From NCBI GenBank assembly GCA_038123275.1, contig JAYORG010000002.1:62001-126000 (forward strand): a stretch of DNA of 64,000 nucleotides, read 5' to 3'. This document shows, piece after piece, positions 26,575-35,543 of this stretch. The notes under the pieces are model-generated. The model was given only the letters and a program-made list of their open reading frames with translations. It had not been told where the DNA came from and did not search any database. Position 1 is the stretch's first letter. Each line of letters opens with the position of its first letter. Origin of the DNA: CAJQHT01 sp038123275 (GTDB lineage: Bacteria > Pseudomonadota > Alphaproteobacteria > Rickettsiales > UBA1997). The translations under genes were made by a program, and so were the position numbers.

Positions 26575-27422
26575 TAATTGTTAAACCTTACATCATCAGC
26601 TTCATAAACTCCTAAAACTTTTACTTTTTTAGAAAAAAAGCCAATTTCTTCTAGGGCTAAACTGATATTTCTTTGACTAGGATGTCCTTCTATAGAAATA
26701 AAAAATTTAGCTTGTTTAGAAATTCCACCAGGGATATAGCTTTCTAATTTTAGCATATTAACATTGTTGGTTGCAAAGCCTCCAAGTGCTTTATATAGAG
26801 ATCCTGGTATATTTCTGACGGTAAATAACATGGTGGTAATAATTTTTTTATTACTATTGTCAGGATCTGGATCAATAGCTTTTTTAGAGATTACTACAAA
26901 AACAGTCATGTTATCATTTTTTATATCTTCTAAGTTTTCTTGAATTATTTCTAAGTCATTAATTTTGGCAGCTAATTTAGAGCATAAAGCTGCTTTATTT
27001 TTATTATTATTTTCTTTAATAAATTTAGCAGCATCAGCAGTATTGGAATAATTAAATTGCTTTGCATTAATATTATTTAAGCTATTATTGCATTGCATTA
27101 ATGCCTGTGGATGAGAATATACTTCTTTTATATCTTGTACTTTAGCTCCTTTAATGCCTACCAAATGATGTTCAATCTTACAAAAATGTTCAGCTACAAT
27201 AAAGACATTGCTATTTTGTAATAGATTATGGATTTCAGCAACTCTACCAGCATATGAATTTTCAAGGGGTATCATACCATATTCTACTTCTTCATTTTCA
27301 ACCATGTTAAACACATCTAAAAATGAAGAGCATGATATAGTTTCAAAGTCTTGATAAAAATTTCTACAAGCTAAATCAGAATTGGCTCCATAAGAACCTT
27401 GGAAAGCAATTTTATTTTTCAT
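26574..27422 (-). CDS. pheA: Prephenate dehydratase
   Basis: 282 residues. The catalytic domain (about 3-180) starts IAFQGSYGANSDLACRNF and contains YGMIPLENSYAGRVAE; the position of the usual Thr-Arg-Phe motif reads DNMTVFVVISK. A regulatory ACT domain (about 200-275) contains NIPGSLYKALGGFATNNVNM, LKLESYIPGG and FFISIEGHPSQRN, where Phe feedback binding is expected. It converts prephenate to phenylpyruvate. No fused chorismate mutase is present. It overlaps rsmD by one base and diverges from the DAHP synthase gene across a 283-bp spacer. Confidence 0.88.
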   Translation of the reverse strand: MKNKIAFQGSYGANSDLACRNFYQDFETISCSSFLDVFNMVENEEVEYGMIPLENSYAGRVAEIHNLLQNSNVFIVAEHFCKIEHHLVGIKGAKVQDIKEVYSHPQALMQCNNSLNNINAKQFNYSNTADAAKFIKENNNKNKAALCSKLAAKINDLEIIQENLEDIKNDNMTVFVVISKKAIDPDPDNSNKKIITTMLFTVRNIPGSLYKALGGFATNNVNMLKLESYIPGGISKQAKFFISIEGHPSQRNISLALEEIGFFSKKVKVLGVYEADDVRFNN

Positions 27423-27564
27423 TTACTGGGTTGGGTTTTTTAATTAAAAAGAAAAATCTTTTTGTTAAAATGTCAACTAATTAGCAACATTAAGTAATAG
27501 CTATTTTTAAAAATTGTTTGATAATTGTAAAGCTTATTGTATATTTATTGGCATTAGATTATTA

Positions 27565-27662
27565 GGACTTACACAAAAGGTGAGGTTTGTAACTACATAT
27601 AGTAGGGGTTAGCAAAAGTTATACTATATGTAGTATTAATTAGTTGCCCTTAAAGTAAGTCC
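27565..27662. repeat. 98-bp fold-back element, possible MITE
   Basis: GGACTTAC at 27565-27572 matches GTAAGTCC at 27655-27662 as terminal inverted repeats. Inside, CTACATATAGTA at 27593-27604 is the exact complement of TACTATATGTAG at 27622-27633. The nested symmetry and the absence of a coding frame suggest a small non-autonomous insertion element or a structured leader of the DAHP synthase gene. A flanking direct repeat was not clear. Confidence 0.5.
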
Positions 27663-27705
27663 CAATTATATTTCCAACCAAAATTTAATAAAATTAACTA
27701 TAATA

Positions 27706-29061
27706 ATGACAAAAGATTGGACGATAGATTCATGGCGTAAATTGCCGATAAATCAGCAGCCTGAATATTCAGACCAAAAAAAATTAAAGGAGTCTGAGGC
27801 TAGATTGGCTTCTTTTCCTCCTTTGGTAAGTGTTGATGAAGTTGAAACTTTAAAGAAAGAACTAGCAGAAGTTTCAAAAGGTAATGCATTCTTGCTTCAA
27901 GGTGGGGATTGTGCTGAAAGTTTTGGTGAATTTAATCATAATAATATCAGAAGTTTTTTTAGAACAATATTGCAAATGACCATTGCCTTAATGTATGGCA
28001 CAAAAAAACCAGTAGTTAAGGTTGGAAGGATTTCAGGGCAATATGCTAAACCAAGGTCAAGTAGCACAGAAACAATAGATGGTGTTACTTTGCCTAGCTA
28101 TAAGGGGGATAATGTCAATTCAATTGAATTTACTAAGGAAGCCAGAATGTGTGATCCTAATAAATTAATTGAAGGTTATTTTCACTCAGCAACAACTTTA
28201 AATTATATTAGGTCTCTTGCTCTTGGTGGGTATTCGAGTTTAAAAAATATAAATCGTTGGAATGAGGATTTTGCTCATAGTTTAAAAAGTGGCAAAAATG
28301 TTTCGGAGTTAATTGACAAAATCAACCAGTCAATTTCTTTTATGGAGGCTTGCGGAGTTTCTTTGGATGAAACATTACAATTAAACAGCGCTAAATTTTA
28401 TACCTCACATGAAGCTTTACTTCTTAACTATGAGCAAGCTTTTACTCGTAATCACCACAGTAATCAAGATAGGGGTTACTATGATTTAAGTGCTCATATG
28501 CTATGGATTGGTGATAGAACTAGAAATCCTAAAGAAGCTCATGTTGAATTTATGAAAGGTATCAACAACCCAATTGCTTTTAAAGTTGGTCCAACAATTT
28601 CTAAAGACGATTTAATAGGGCTTTTAGATATTTTAAATCCAAAAAATACTCCAGGAAGAATAACTCTTATTTCTAGAATGGGAGCTAATAAAGTTGAAGA
28701 TTTATTACCGCCATTAGTAGAGTTAGTTAAGAAGGAGGGTAGGAATGTGGTTTGGTCTTGTGACCCAATGCATGGTAATACCATTAAGGCTAAGGGTGGT
28801 TTAAAAACTCGTAAATTTGATGATATTTTAAACGAAATAAAATCTTTCTTCAATGTCCATAGATCATTAGGCACATATGGCGGAGGAATTCACTTTGAAA
28901 TGACAGGCCAAGATGTAACTGAGTGTCTAGGAGGAAACCAGAAGATTTCTGAAATTGATTTACAAGAAAGGTACCATACACATTGTGATCCAAGATTAAA
29001 CTCCTCTCAAAGCTTAGAGTTAGCTTTCTTAATTTCAGAGGAATTACAGTCAATTTTATAA
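27706..29061 (+). CDS. 3-deoxy-7-phosphoheptulonate synthase, class II
   Basis: 451 residues, the length of class II (plant/AroH-type) DAHP synthases. It begins WTIDSWRKLPINQQPEY and has LLQGGDCAESF, KVGRISGQYAKPRS, MLWIGDRTR, FKVGPTISKDDL and WSCDPMHGNTI, all family signatures carrying the metal- and substrate-binding residues. It condenses PEP and erythrose-4-phosphate, the first shikimate step. aroC, tyrA and pheA are in the same window. Era follows after 1 bp. There is no obvious feedback domain. Confidence 0.95.
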   Translation: MTKDWTIDSWRKLPINQQPEYSDQKKLKESEARLASFPPLVSVDEVETLKKELAEVSKGNAFLLQGGDCAESFGEFNHNNIRSFFRTILQMTIALMYGTKKPVVKVGRISGQYAKPRSSSTETIDGVTLPSYKGDNVNSIEFTKEARMCDPNKLIEGYFHSATTLNYIRSLALGGYSSLKNINRWNEDFAHSLKSGKNVSELIDKINQSISFMEACGVSLDETLQLNSAKFYTSHEALLLNYEQAFTRNHHSNQDRGYYDLSAHMLWIGDRTRNPKEAHVEFMKGINNPIAFKVGPTISKDDLIGLLDILNPKNTPGRITLISRMGANKVEDLLPPLVELVKKEGRNVVWSCDPMHGNTIKAKGGLKTRKFDDILNEIKSFFNVHRSLGTYGGGIHFEMTGQDVTECLGGNQKISEIDLQERYHTHCDPRLNSSQSLELAFLISEELQSIL

Positions 29062-29062
29062 A

Positions 29063-29947
29063 ATGCCTAAACAAGAAGAGCAAAAATGTGGTTTTATTGC
29101 TTTAATAGGACCACCAAATGCTGGTAAATCTACTTTAAGCAATTATTTGGTAGGTGAGAAAGTCTCTATTATTTCTCCTAAAGTTCAAACTACTAGAAAT
29201 ACAATTAAGGCTATTTTGGTTGAAGATAAAACCCAAATTATATTTTTGGATACGCCAGGTATTTTTATCCCTAAAAAAAATCGTATCTTAGAGAGGGTAA
29301 TTGTAAAGTCAGCTTGGCAGGGCATTAAAGATGCAGATAATGTTTGCTTGTTAGTTGATACTACTAAAGGCTGCGATAGTCATATTAAAAGCATAATTCT
29401 AGATTTAAAGAAGCATAAAATTAATCCTATTATTGTTATAAATAAAATAGATTTAGTTAAAAAGGCTAAATTATTAACCATAATTGCTGAGTTATCTAAG
29501 AATGGTTTAGAAGAGATTTTTGTTATTTGCGCTGATACTGGCGAGGGTATTGCTGAGTTAAAATCTCACCTAATAAAAATTACTAAAAAATCTCCTTGGG
29601 TTTTTAGTGGAGATGAAATTACAGATGCTCCAGTTAAATTTTTAGCAAGTGAAATAACCAGAGAGAAAATATTTATAAAATTACACCAAGATTTACCATA
29701 TGCAGTTCATATAGAAAACGATTCTTGGCAAAATTTAGATAATGGCGATGTAAAGATTTACCAAACAATTTATGTTTTAAGAGAAAGTCAAAAAGCAATA
29801 GTAATTGGCAAGAGAGGAACTATGATTAAGGAAATAGGAGAATTAGCAAGGATTGATATTGCTAAAATGGTAGGGGTAAAAAAAGTTCATTTATTTTTAA
29901 TGGTAAAGGTAAAAAATTGGATGAACAAAGATATTGTTATTAACTAG
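29063..29947 (+). CDS. era: GTPase Era
   Basis: 294 residues. G1 is GPPNAGKST (residues 16-24), the G2 region is VQTTRNTIKA, G3 is DTPG and G4 is NKID. The KH domain near the C-terminus has GKRGTMIKEIGELARIDI. Era binds the 3' end of 16S rRNA and supports 30S assembly; it sits at the membrane and cytoplasm interface. The start lies one base after the DAHP synthase stop, so translation may be coupled. The spacer to ubiG is 49 bp. Confidence 0.95.
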   Translation: MPKQEEQKCGFIALIGPPNAGKSTLSNYLVGEKVSIISPKVQTTRNTIKAILVEDKTQIIFLDTPGIFIPKKNRILERVIVKSAWQGIKDADNVCLLVDTTKGCDSHIKSIILDLKKHKINPIIVINKIDLVKKAKLLTIIAELSKNGLEEIFVICADTGEGIAELKSHLIKITKKSPWVFSGDEITDAPVKFLASEITREKIFIKLHQDLPYAVHIENDSWQNLDNGDVKIYQTIYVLRESQKAIVIGKRGTMIKEIGELARIDIAKMVGVKKVHLFLMVKVKNWMNKDIVIN

Positions 29948-29996
29948 TTTATGTACTAGTTAATATATAGCGAGTTTTGATAAAGGAGAATAGTTT

Positions 29997-30728
29997 ATGA
30001 TAAAATCAACAATAAATAAAGAGGAAGTAGAAAAATTTTCTAAAATCTCTGATGAGTGGTGGGATAAGAATGGAAAATTTAAACCATTACATAAATTTAA
30101 TCCAATTCGGATTGCTTATATTAGAGATAAAATAATAAGTCACTTTAATTTAAAGAAAGATATAAAAACACCCCTTAAAGGGTTAAATATTGCTGATATT
30201 GGTTGTGGTGGAGGTTTGCTCTGTGAGCCAATGGCTAGTTTTGGTGCTAAAGTCATGGGAATTGATGCTTCTAAGAAGAATATTCAAGTAGCTAAAATTC
30301 ATGCTCAAAAATCAAAGTTAGACATTAACTACCAAAATTTAGATATTGAAGATTTAGCTAAGAAAAAAGAAAAATTTGATGTTATTTTGGCCATGGAAAT
30401 AGTTGAACATGTTGATAACATAGATATTTTTATGGCATCTTTAGGAAAATGCTTAAAAAAAGATGGAATTTTATTTATTGCAACTCTAAATAGAACTTTA
30501 ACTTCTTACGCTAAGGCAATAATTGGTGCTGAATATATTTTAAGATGGTTACCAACAGGAACTCATGATTGGAAAAAATTCTTAAAGCCATCTCAAATCT
30601 ATGATATGGCAATTAAAGGTGATTTAGATTTATTAGAATCAAAGGGCTTTGATTATAATATTATTAATGATAATTGGAAGCTTACGGATAATCTAGATGT
30701 TAATTATGTCATGGTTTTTAAAAAATAA
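29997..30728 (+). CDS. ubiG: Ubiquinone biosynthesis O-methyltransferase
   Basis: 243 residues. The N-terminal signature FSKISDEWWDKNGKFKPLH, followed by FNPIRIAYIRD, is specific to UbiG/Coq3. SAM motif I is IADIGCGGGLLCEPMA, and AMEIVEHVDNIDIF and LFIATLNRTLTSYAKAIIGA are further family motifs. It performs both O-methylations of the ubiquinone ring, so aerobic respiration with ubiquinone is expected. A plausible Shine-Dalgarno (AAAGGAG) lies just before the ATG. The thioredoxin-like gene starts 2 bp after its stop. Confidence 0.95.
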   Translation: MIKSTINKEEVEKFSKISDEWWDKNGKFKPLHKFNPIRIAYIRDKIISHFNLKKDIKTPLKGLNIADIGCGGGLLCEPMASFGAKVMGIDASKKNIQVAKIHAQKSKLDINYQNLDIEDLAKKKEKFDVILAMEIVEHVDNIDIFMASLGKCLKKDGILFIATLNRTLTSYAKAIIGAEYILRWLPTGTHDWKKFLKPSQIYDMAIKGDLDLLESKGFDYNIINDNWKLTDNLDVNYVMVFKK

Positions 30729-30730
30729 TA

Positions 30731-31270
30731 ATGAAAAAGTTTGTAAATCTTATCCCATTAATAATTTTGGTTCTAATTACTGTAGTTGGAATTCTGGCAA
30801 TTTATGAAACCAAGAAGCAAAACGATTTAAACTCAAAATTTGAAAGAGGGGATAATATAATTTTGCCCGAATTTTCTTTTAAAAATCTTTATAAAGGTGA
30901 AGAAAATTTAACTAATTTAGATTTTCGGGGAAAATATTCTTTATTAAATATTTTTGCTTCTTGGTGTTCTACTTGTCACCTTGAACATGATACCTTGGTT
31001 AAGATTTCTAAAGATGGCAATATTGATATATATGGAATTGCTTATAATGACATAGATGAAAATACTAAAAAATATTTAAAAAATAATCAAAATCCTTATC
31101 AAAAGGTTGGGGTTTCTAGAGGAGATGAATTATTAGAATTATTTTCTATTCAAGGTATACCAGAAACTTTTTTAATTGATAAAAAAGGTCAAATAATATA
31201 TCGTCATCAAGGTACTTTAACTAAAGATGTAGCTAATTATCTGATTAGTAAATATGTTGTTGATAAATAG
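30731..31270 (+). CDS. Membrane-anchored thioredoxin-like protein (DsbE/CcmG type)
   Basis: 179 residues. An N-terminal membrane anchor lies at about 5-25. A periplasmic thioredoxin fold follows, with NIFASWCSTCHLEHDTL: the redox cysteines are C79 and C82 (CSTC). IQGIPETFLIDKKGQIIYRH carries the cis-proline and a CcmG-like end. By family it reduces apocytochrome c or other periplasmic disulfides. Standard CcmG proteins have a Pro between the cysteines (WCPxC), so CSTC is somewhat atypical. Other cytochrome c maturation genes are not in this window. It starts 2 bp after ubiG. Confidence 0.82.
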   Translation: MKKFVNLIPLIILVLITVVGILAIYETKKQNDLNSKFERGDNIILPEFSFKNLYKGEENLTNLDFRGKYSLLNIFASWCSTCHLEHDTLVKISKDGNIDIYGIAYNDIDENTKKYLKNNQNPYQKVGVSRGDELLELFSIQGIPETFLIDKKGQIIYRHQGTLTKDVANYLISKYVVDK

Positions 31271-31321
31271 ATAAATTTATGCTACAATTCTATTAATTTG
31301 TTAACAAACCAAACATTATTA

Positions 31322-31663
31322 ATGAGCTATTGTTCTTATTTGGAAAAACTATTTATAGAAATGAAAGAGAGATCGAAAAATCTTGATCCTCATCAATCTT
31401 ATACAGCCTACTTATCTAGCTTAAGTAAAGAGTCGGTTGGCAAAAAACTTATGGAAGAAGCTTTTGAGTTATCAGTTGCTAACATTGAAATGCTTGATAA
31501 TAAAGATAGTAGCGAATTAGTTGGTGAAGCTGCTGATGTTATTTATCACCTTATGGCATTGCTAGTAACCAGAGATATTGACTTTAAGGAGGTTATAGCA
31601 GAATTAGAAAATAGAGGTGGTGCAAAAAAAATAGATGCAATTAATTTTAAGAAAAATGACTAA
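31322..31663 (+). CDS. hisE: Phosphoribosyl-ATP pyrophosphohydrolase-like protein
   Basis: 113 residues from the ATG at 31322 (MSYCSYLEKLFIEMKER); an in-frame ATG at 31298 would add eight residues. The all-alpha NTP pyrophosphatase pattern is clear: SYTAYLSSLSKESVGKKLME followed by EAFELSVANIEM and ELVGEAADVIYHLMALL, with the EE..E and ExxD metal-binding residues. HisE hydrolyses PR-ATP in the second step of histidine synthesis. No other his gene is nearby. It may be part of a dispersed his pathway or a repurposed nucleotide hydrolase. The stop overlaps the erpA start by 8 bp. Confidence 0.8.
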   Translation: MSYCSYLEKLFIEMKERSKNLDPHQSYTAYLSSLSKESVGKKLMEEAFELSVANIEMLDNKDSSELVGEAADVIYHLMALLVTRDIDFKEVIAELENRGGAKKIDAINFKKND

Positions 31664-32000
31664 TAAAAAGGCAGAATTTAAAGTTTTGCCAAATGCTTTA
31701 AAAAGAATTTTAGAAATACAGTCTAAAAAGGAAAATAAAAATAAACATCTTAGAATTAAGGTTTTAGGTGGAGGTTGTAGTGGTTTCCAATATAATTTCA
31801 ATTTAGATGAAGAAGTTAATGATGACGATTTTACTATTAAAGAAAAGAAGCATATTGTTATTGTTATTGATTCAGTTTCTTTAGATTTTTTGAATGGCTG
31901 CTCAATAGATTTTGTTAAAAATTTAGGTGGTACTTATTTTAAAATAAGCAACCCAAATGCCACCGCCAATTGCGGCTGCGGCAATTCTTTTGCTGTTTAA
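31656..32000 (+). CDS. erpA: Iron-sulfur cluster insertion protein, ErpA/IscA family
   Basis: 114 residues from the ATG at 31656; a frame from 31635 lies deeper inside hisE and adds no conserved residues. The A-type carrier motif has RIKVLGGGCSGFQYNF with the first Cys, and ATANCGCGNSFAV with the C-terminal Cys pair. These three cysteines bind and transfer Fe-S clusters to apoproteins such as IspG. It overlaps hisE by 8 bp. The last three codons and the stop form part of the left arm of a large palindrome that continues to 32113. Confidence 0.9.
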   Translation: MTNKKAEFKVLPNALKRILEIQSKKENKNKHLRIKVLGGGCSGFQYNFNLDEEVNDDDFTIKEKKHIVIVIDSVSLDFLNGCSIDFVKNLGGTYFKISNPNATANCGCGNSFAV

Positions 32001-32113
32001 ATTAACAGGCTTTGATTTTGATCTTTGCCTAGAAAATTCATGTATTTCCTGATACATTAAAATTTTCTAAACAAATTCAAAATCAAAGCCTGTTAATTTA
32101 AACAGCAAAAGAA
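31985..32113. repeat. 129-bp palindrome with 37-bp perfect arms, starting inside erpA
   Basis: The 37 bases at 31985-32021 are the exact reverse complement of 32077-32113. The 55-bp centre is also partly self-complementary (TAGAAAATT at 32030-32038 against AATTTTCTA at 32061-32069; a TGTAT/ATACA pair near the middle). The left arm contains the last codons and stop of erpA. As RNA it would form a very stable hairpin and could end transcription, though only a weak A/T tract follows. Confidence 0.95.
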
Positions 32114-32226
32114 GTATATTTATTTAACTGTCATCCAGATAGGAGCTTTAGAAGCTCTTGTGTAAAGGATCTCATGCAAAGGAACGTGATAAACTATTGT
32201 TAAGTCAAAAAATAATAAAATTAATT

Positions 32227-33096
32227 ATGAAAGATAAGTCTTTTCAAAATATTATTCTAACTTTGCAAAATTACTGGTCAAATCATGGTTGTGCTATTTT
32301 GCAGCCATTTGATAATGAGGTTGGGGCTGGTACTTTGCATCCAGCAACAGTGTTAAGGGCTATTGGTAGTAAACCATGGAATGTAGCATATGCTCAGCCA
32401 TCACGTAGGCCAGCTGATGCAAGATATGGTCAAAATCCTAATAGGCTTGGTCATTATTATCAATATCAAGTCTTACTTAAGCCAGCACCACAAGATATTC
32501 AAGATTTATTTTTAGAAAGTTTGGTTAAAATTGGAATTGATATAAAAAATAATGATATTCGTTTTGTTGAAGATGATTGGGAAAACCCAACTGTTGGTGC
32601 TTCTGGTCTTGGTTGGGAAGTGTGGTTTAATGGCATGGAAATTGTTCAATTTACTTACATGCAACAAGTTGGGGGAATTGAATGTAATCCTGTTCCTGGA
32701 GAATTAACCTATGGCTTGGAGCGTTTAGCTATGCACATACAAGATGTTGATAACATTTTTGATATTAATTGGAATGGTGAAGAGGGAAGTAAAAAAATAT
32801 TATATAAAGATGTGTTTTTAGAAAGTGAAAAGCAAAATTCAGCCTATATTATGGAGCATTCAAATTTAAATAATTTGCTTAAAGATTTTAATAATGCTGA
32901 AAAACAATCGCAAATTTTACATGATGAGAACTTGCCAATTCCAGCTTATGAGCAAGCTTTAAAAGCTAGTCATTTACTTAATTTACTTGATGCTAGAGGG
33001 GTTGTTTCCCCTACACAAAGAGCATCTTATATTGCTAGAGTAAGAGATTTGGTAAATAATTCTTGTCAGTTGATGATAACCAATAATTTATGTTAA
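32227..33096 (+). CDS. glyQ: Glycyl-tRNA synthetase alpha subunit
   Basis: 289 residues from the ATG at 32227, which gives the usual GlyQ length and start (MKDKSFQNIILTLQNYWSNH). An upstream in-frame ATG-less extension from 32158 would add 23 residues not seen in the family. Signatures: GAGTLHPATVLRAIG, YAQPSRRPADARYG, NRLGHYYQYQV, EDDWENPTVGASGLGWEVW and MQQVGGIECNPV. It forms the alpha2beta2 enzyme with GlyS, which is normally encoded just downstream but is absent here. The next gene is an acyl-CoA dehydrogenase, 21 bp later. Confidence 0.95.
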   Translation: MKDKSFQNIILTLQNYWSNHGCAILQPFDNEVGAGTLHPATVLRAIGSKPWNVAYAQPSRRPADARYGQNPNRLGHYYQYQVLLKPAPQDIQDLFLESLVKIGIDIKNNDIRFVEDDWENPTVGASGLGWEVWFNGMEIVQFTYMQQVGGIECNPVPGELTYGLERLAMHIQDVDNIFDINWNGEEGSKKILYKDVFLESEKQNSAYIMEHSNLNNLLKDFNNAEKQSQILHDENLPIPAYEQALKASHLLNLLDARGVVSPTQRASYIARVRDLVNNSCQLMITNNLC

Positions 33097-33117
33097 ACTT
33101 AATTTTAGGAGTTACCT

Positions 33118-35541
33118 ATGAATGAAGTCTATTTTATTATTTCCAACTATTTACTTCCTTTTAATCTAACAATTTTAGCTTTAGCTTTAATTTTTGCTTA
33201 TAATGGCTTTTCTATATATTCTTGGATTGCCCTTGGTTTTATTTTTATCTTACAATTTGATCCTCAAATCACTTTCATAGCTTGGTATGCTGCTGTGCCT
33301 TTAATTCTTGGATTTAGAATGATTAGAAGAAGGATTCTAACTAGGCCTATAATTTTTCTAATTAAGAAATTAAAATTATTGCCAAAAATTTCTGATACCG
33401 AAAGAACAGCACTTACATCTGGTAATGTTTGGGTTGATGGAGAGTTATTTTCAGGAAAACCTAATTTTAAATGGATCTTTAATCAAAAATATCCATCCTT
33501 AAGCAAAGAAGAACAGTCTTATCTAGATAATGAAGTAGAAAAACTTTGTGAAATGTGTGATGACTATCAAGTTTCTAAAGAGAAAGATCTATCAAAGGAT
33601 GTTTGGAAATTTATCAAAGATAAAAAATTCTTTGGTATGATAATTCCAAAAGAATATGGTGGCCTTGGGTTTTCAGCTTATGGCCATAGTGCTGTTATTC
33701 AAAAACTATCTTCAAGATCAGTACCATTGGCAATTACTGTAATGGTTCCAAATTCTTTAGGTCCGGCTGAATTATTATTACATTACGGCACTAAAGAGCA
33801 GCAAGATTATTATTTGCCAAGATTAGCTATTGGAAAAGATATTCCATGTTTTGGATTAACTGAACCAAATGCCGGAAGTGATGCTAATGCAATATCATCA
33901 AAAGGTATTATCTTTAAAGATGGTAAAAATATTAAAATTAAACTTAATTTTAATAAGAGATATATAACTTTAGGAGCAGTATCAACTGTTATTGGCCTTG
34001 CTTTCAAATTAGAAGATCCAGAAAATATTTTAGATAAAGGTCAAGATCTTGGAATTACTTGTGCTTTAATAAAAAGCAAAACCAAAGGTGTCAAACTTGG
34101 CAGAAGACATGATCCTTTATCAACACCTTTTGTTAACTCACCAATTAATGGACAAAATGTTATTATTGATATTAATGATGTAATTGGTGGAGTTAGCGGA
34201 GTTGGAAGAGGTTGGAAAATGCTTATGGAATCTTTAGCAGCCGGAAGAGGAATTTCTTTGCCTTCAACAGGAGCTGGTGGTTCTAAGCTAGTAACTAGAG
34301 TTATTACCGCCTATGCTAATATTAGAAAACAATTTGGCCTTTCAATTGGAAAATTTGAAGGGGTAGAAGAAGCTTTAGTTAGAATAGTTGCTAATAATTA
34401 TCAAATTGAAGCAATGAGGTCTTTTACTGCAGGAGCAGTTGACTTAGGGCTAAAACCAGCTGTAGTAACAGCAATTGCTAAATATCATTGTACCGAAATG
34501 TTTAGAGATGTCATAAATGATGGTATGGATATTGCTGGCGGGTCTGGAATTATTAGAGGAAAAAGGAATTTACTTGCTAATGCTTATTTTTCAGCTCCAA
34601 TTTCAATAACAGTTGAGGGTGCTAATATTATTACTAGAGCTTTAATTCATTTTGGACAAGGTTCTATTATGTGTCATCCATATGCTTATAAAGAAATGGA
34701 TGCCTTAGAAAAAAACGATGTTAGAGCTTTTGATAAGGCCTTTTTTGCTCATTTTGGACATTTAATTAGAAATAAAATGAGAGCAGGCCTACTTAGCTTA
34801 ACTCGTGGGTTTCTATTTATTCCAGCTCACAGAGGAATTGTTGGAAGATATGAAAGAAAGCTAGCTTGGGCTAGTGCTACTTTTGCTTTTTTAGCTGATG
34901 TGGCTATGCTATTTTTTGGAGGAAATCTAAAAAGAAAAGAGAAAATTAATGGTCGCTTTGGGGATATTTTGTCAGCCATGTATATTGGAGTTTGCGTATT
35001 AAAGAAATTTCAAGTGGATGGTTCAAAAAAAGAAGATGAGTTAGTAGTTAAATATATCATGAAAGATTTATTTGTAAAAATGCAAATAGCATTTGATGGC
35101 TTGTATGATAATATATTTGAGGGTAAGATATTTAGAATTTTAACTTATCCAAATAGACTTTTTGCTCGTTTCAATCATTTTGATAGAAAGGCAAATGATA
35201 AATTGAGCCATTTAATTGCCAAAGCTGCTTTGGATAACAGTGATTTTAGAGATAATATTACAAAAGGTATATATGTTCCAAAAGATAAAAATGAAGCTTT
35301 AGGAAGATTAGAAAATGCTTTAGATTTATTTAGAAAATCATCAAATCCAATTGCTAATATTAATAAAAATATTAGATCAAAAAATCTTCCTAAGAAAAAT
35401 ATCTTAGATTTAATAGATGAGGCTATTGAAAAGAAAATTATTACTAAGCAAGAAGCCAAAGATATTATTTTATCCAATGAGGCAATTAATGATGCTGTTC
35501 AAGTTGATGAGTATACATTAAAGGAATATAACAACTTATAA
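33118..35541 (+). CDS. fadE: Acyl-CoA dehydrogenase, FadE type
   Basis: 807 residues, the long FadE form. Two or three hydrophobic segments occupy residues about 10-65. The acyl-CoA dehydrogenase core follows: FGMIIPKEYGGLGFSAYGHS, CFGLTEPNAGSDANAISSKG and AGGSGIIRGKRN. VEGANIITRALIHFGQG carries the expected catalytic Glu. The C-terminal 250 residues form the helical extension typical of FadE (DUF1974). It catalyses the first step of fatty-acid beta-oxidation with FAD at the inner membrane. A Shine-Dalgarno-like AGGAG lies about 7 bp before the ATG. Other fad genes are not in this window. Confidence 0.92.
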   Translation: MNEVYFIISNYLLPFNLTILALALIFAYNGFSIYSWIALGFIFILQFDPQITFIAWYAAVPLILGFRMIRRRILTRPIIFLIKKLKLLPKISDTERTALTSGNVWVDGELFSGKPNFKWIFNQKYPSLSKEEQSYLDNEVEKLCEMCDDYQVSKEKDLSKDVWKFIKDKKFFGMIIPKEYGGLGFSAYGHSAVIQKLSSRSVPLAITVMVPNSLGPAELLLHYGTKEQQDYYLPRLAIGKDIPCFGLTEPNAGSDANAISSKGIIFKDGKNIKIKLNFNKRYITLGAVSTVIGLAFKLEDPENILDKGQDLGITCALIKSKTKGVKLGRRHDPLSTPFVNSPINGQNVIIDINDVIGGVSGVGRGWKMLMESLAAGRGISLPSTGAGGSKLVTRVITAYANIRKQFGLSIGKFEGVEEALVRIVANNYQIEAMRSFTAGAVDLGLKPAVVTAIAKYHCTEMFRDVINDGMDIAGGSGIIRGKRNLLANAYFSAPISITVEGANIITRALIHFGQGSIMCHPYAYKEMDALEKNDVRAFDKAFFAHFGHLIRNKMRAGLLSLTRGFLFIPAHRGIVGRYERKLAWASATFAFLADVAMLFFGGNLKRKEKINGRFGDILSAMYIGVCVLKKFQVDGSKKEDELVVKYIMKDLFVKMQIAFDGLYDNIFEGKIFRILTYPNRLFARFNHFDRKANDKLSHLIAKAALDNSDFRDNITKGIYVPKDKNEALGRLENALDLFRKSSNPIANINKNIRSKNLPKKNILDLIDEAIEKKIITKQEAKDIILSNEAINDAVQVDEYTLKEYNNL

Positions 35542-35543
35542 GC

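Noticed and set aside
32114..32226. Glycine riboswitch or T-box upstream of glyQ
   Set aside because: Only a 6-bp hairpin (GAGCTT/AAGCTC) is seen; no conserved riboswitch core was recognised.
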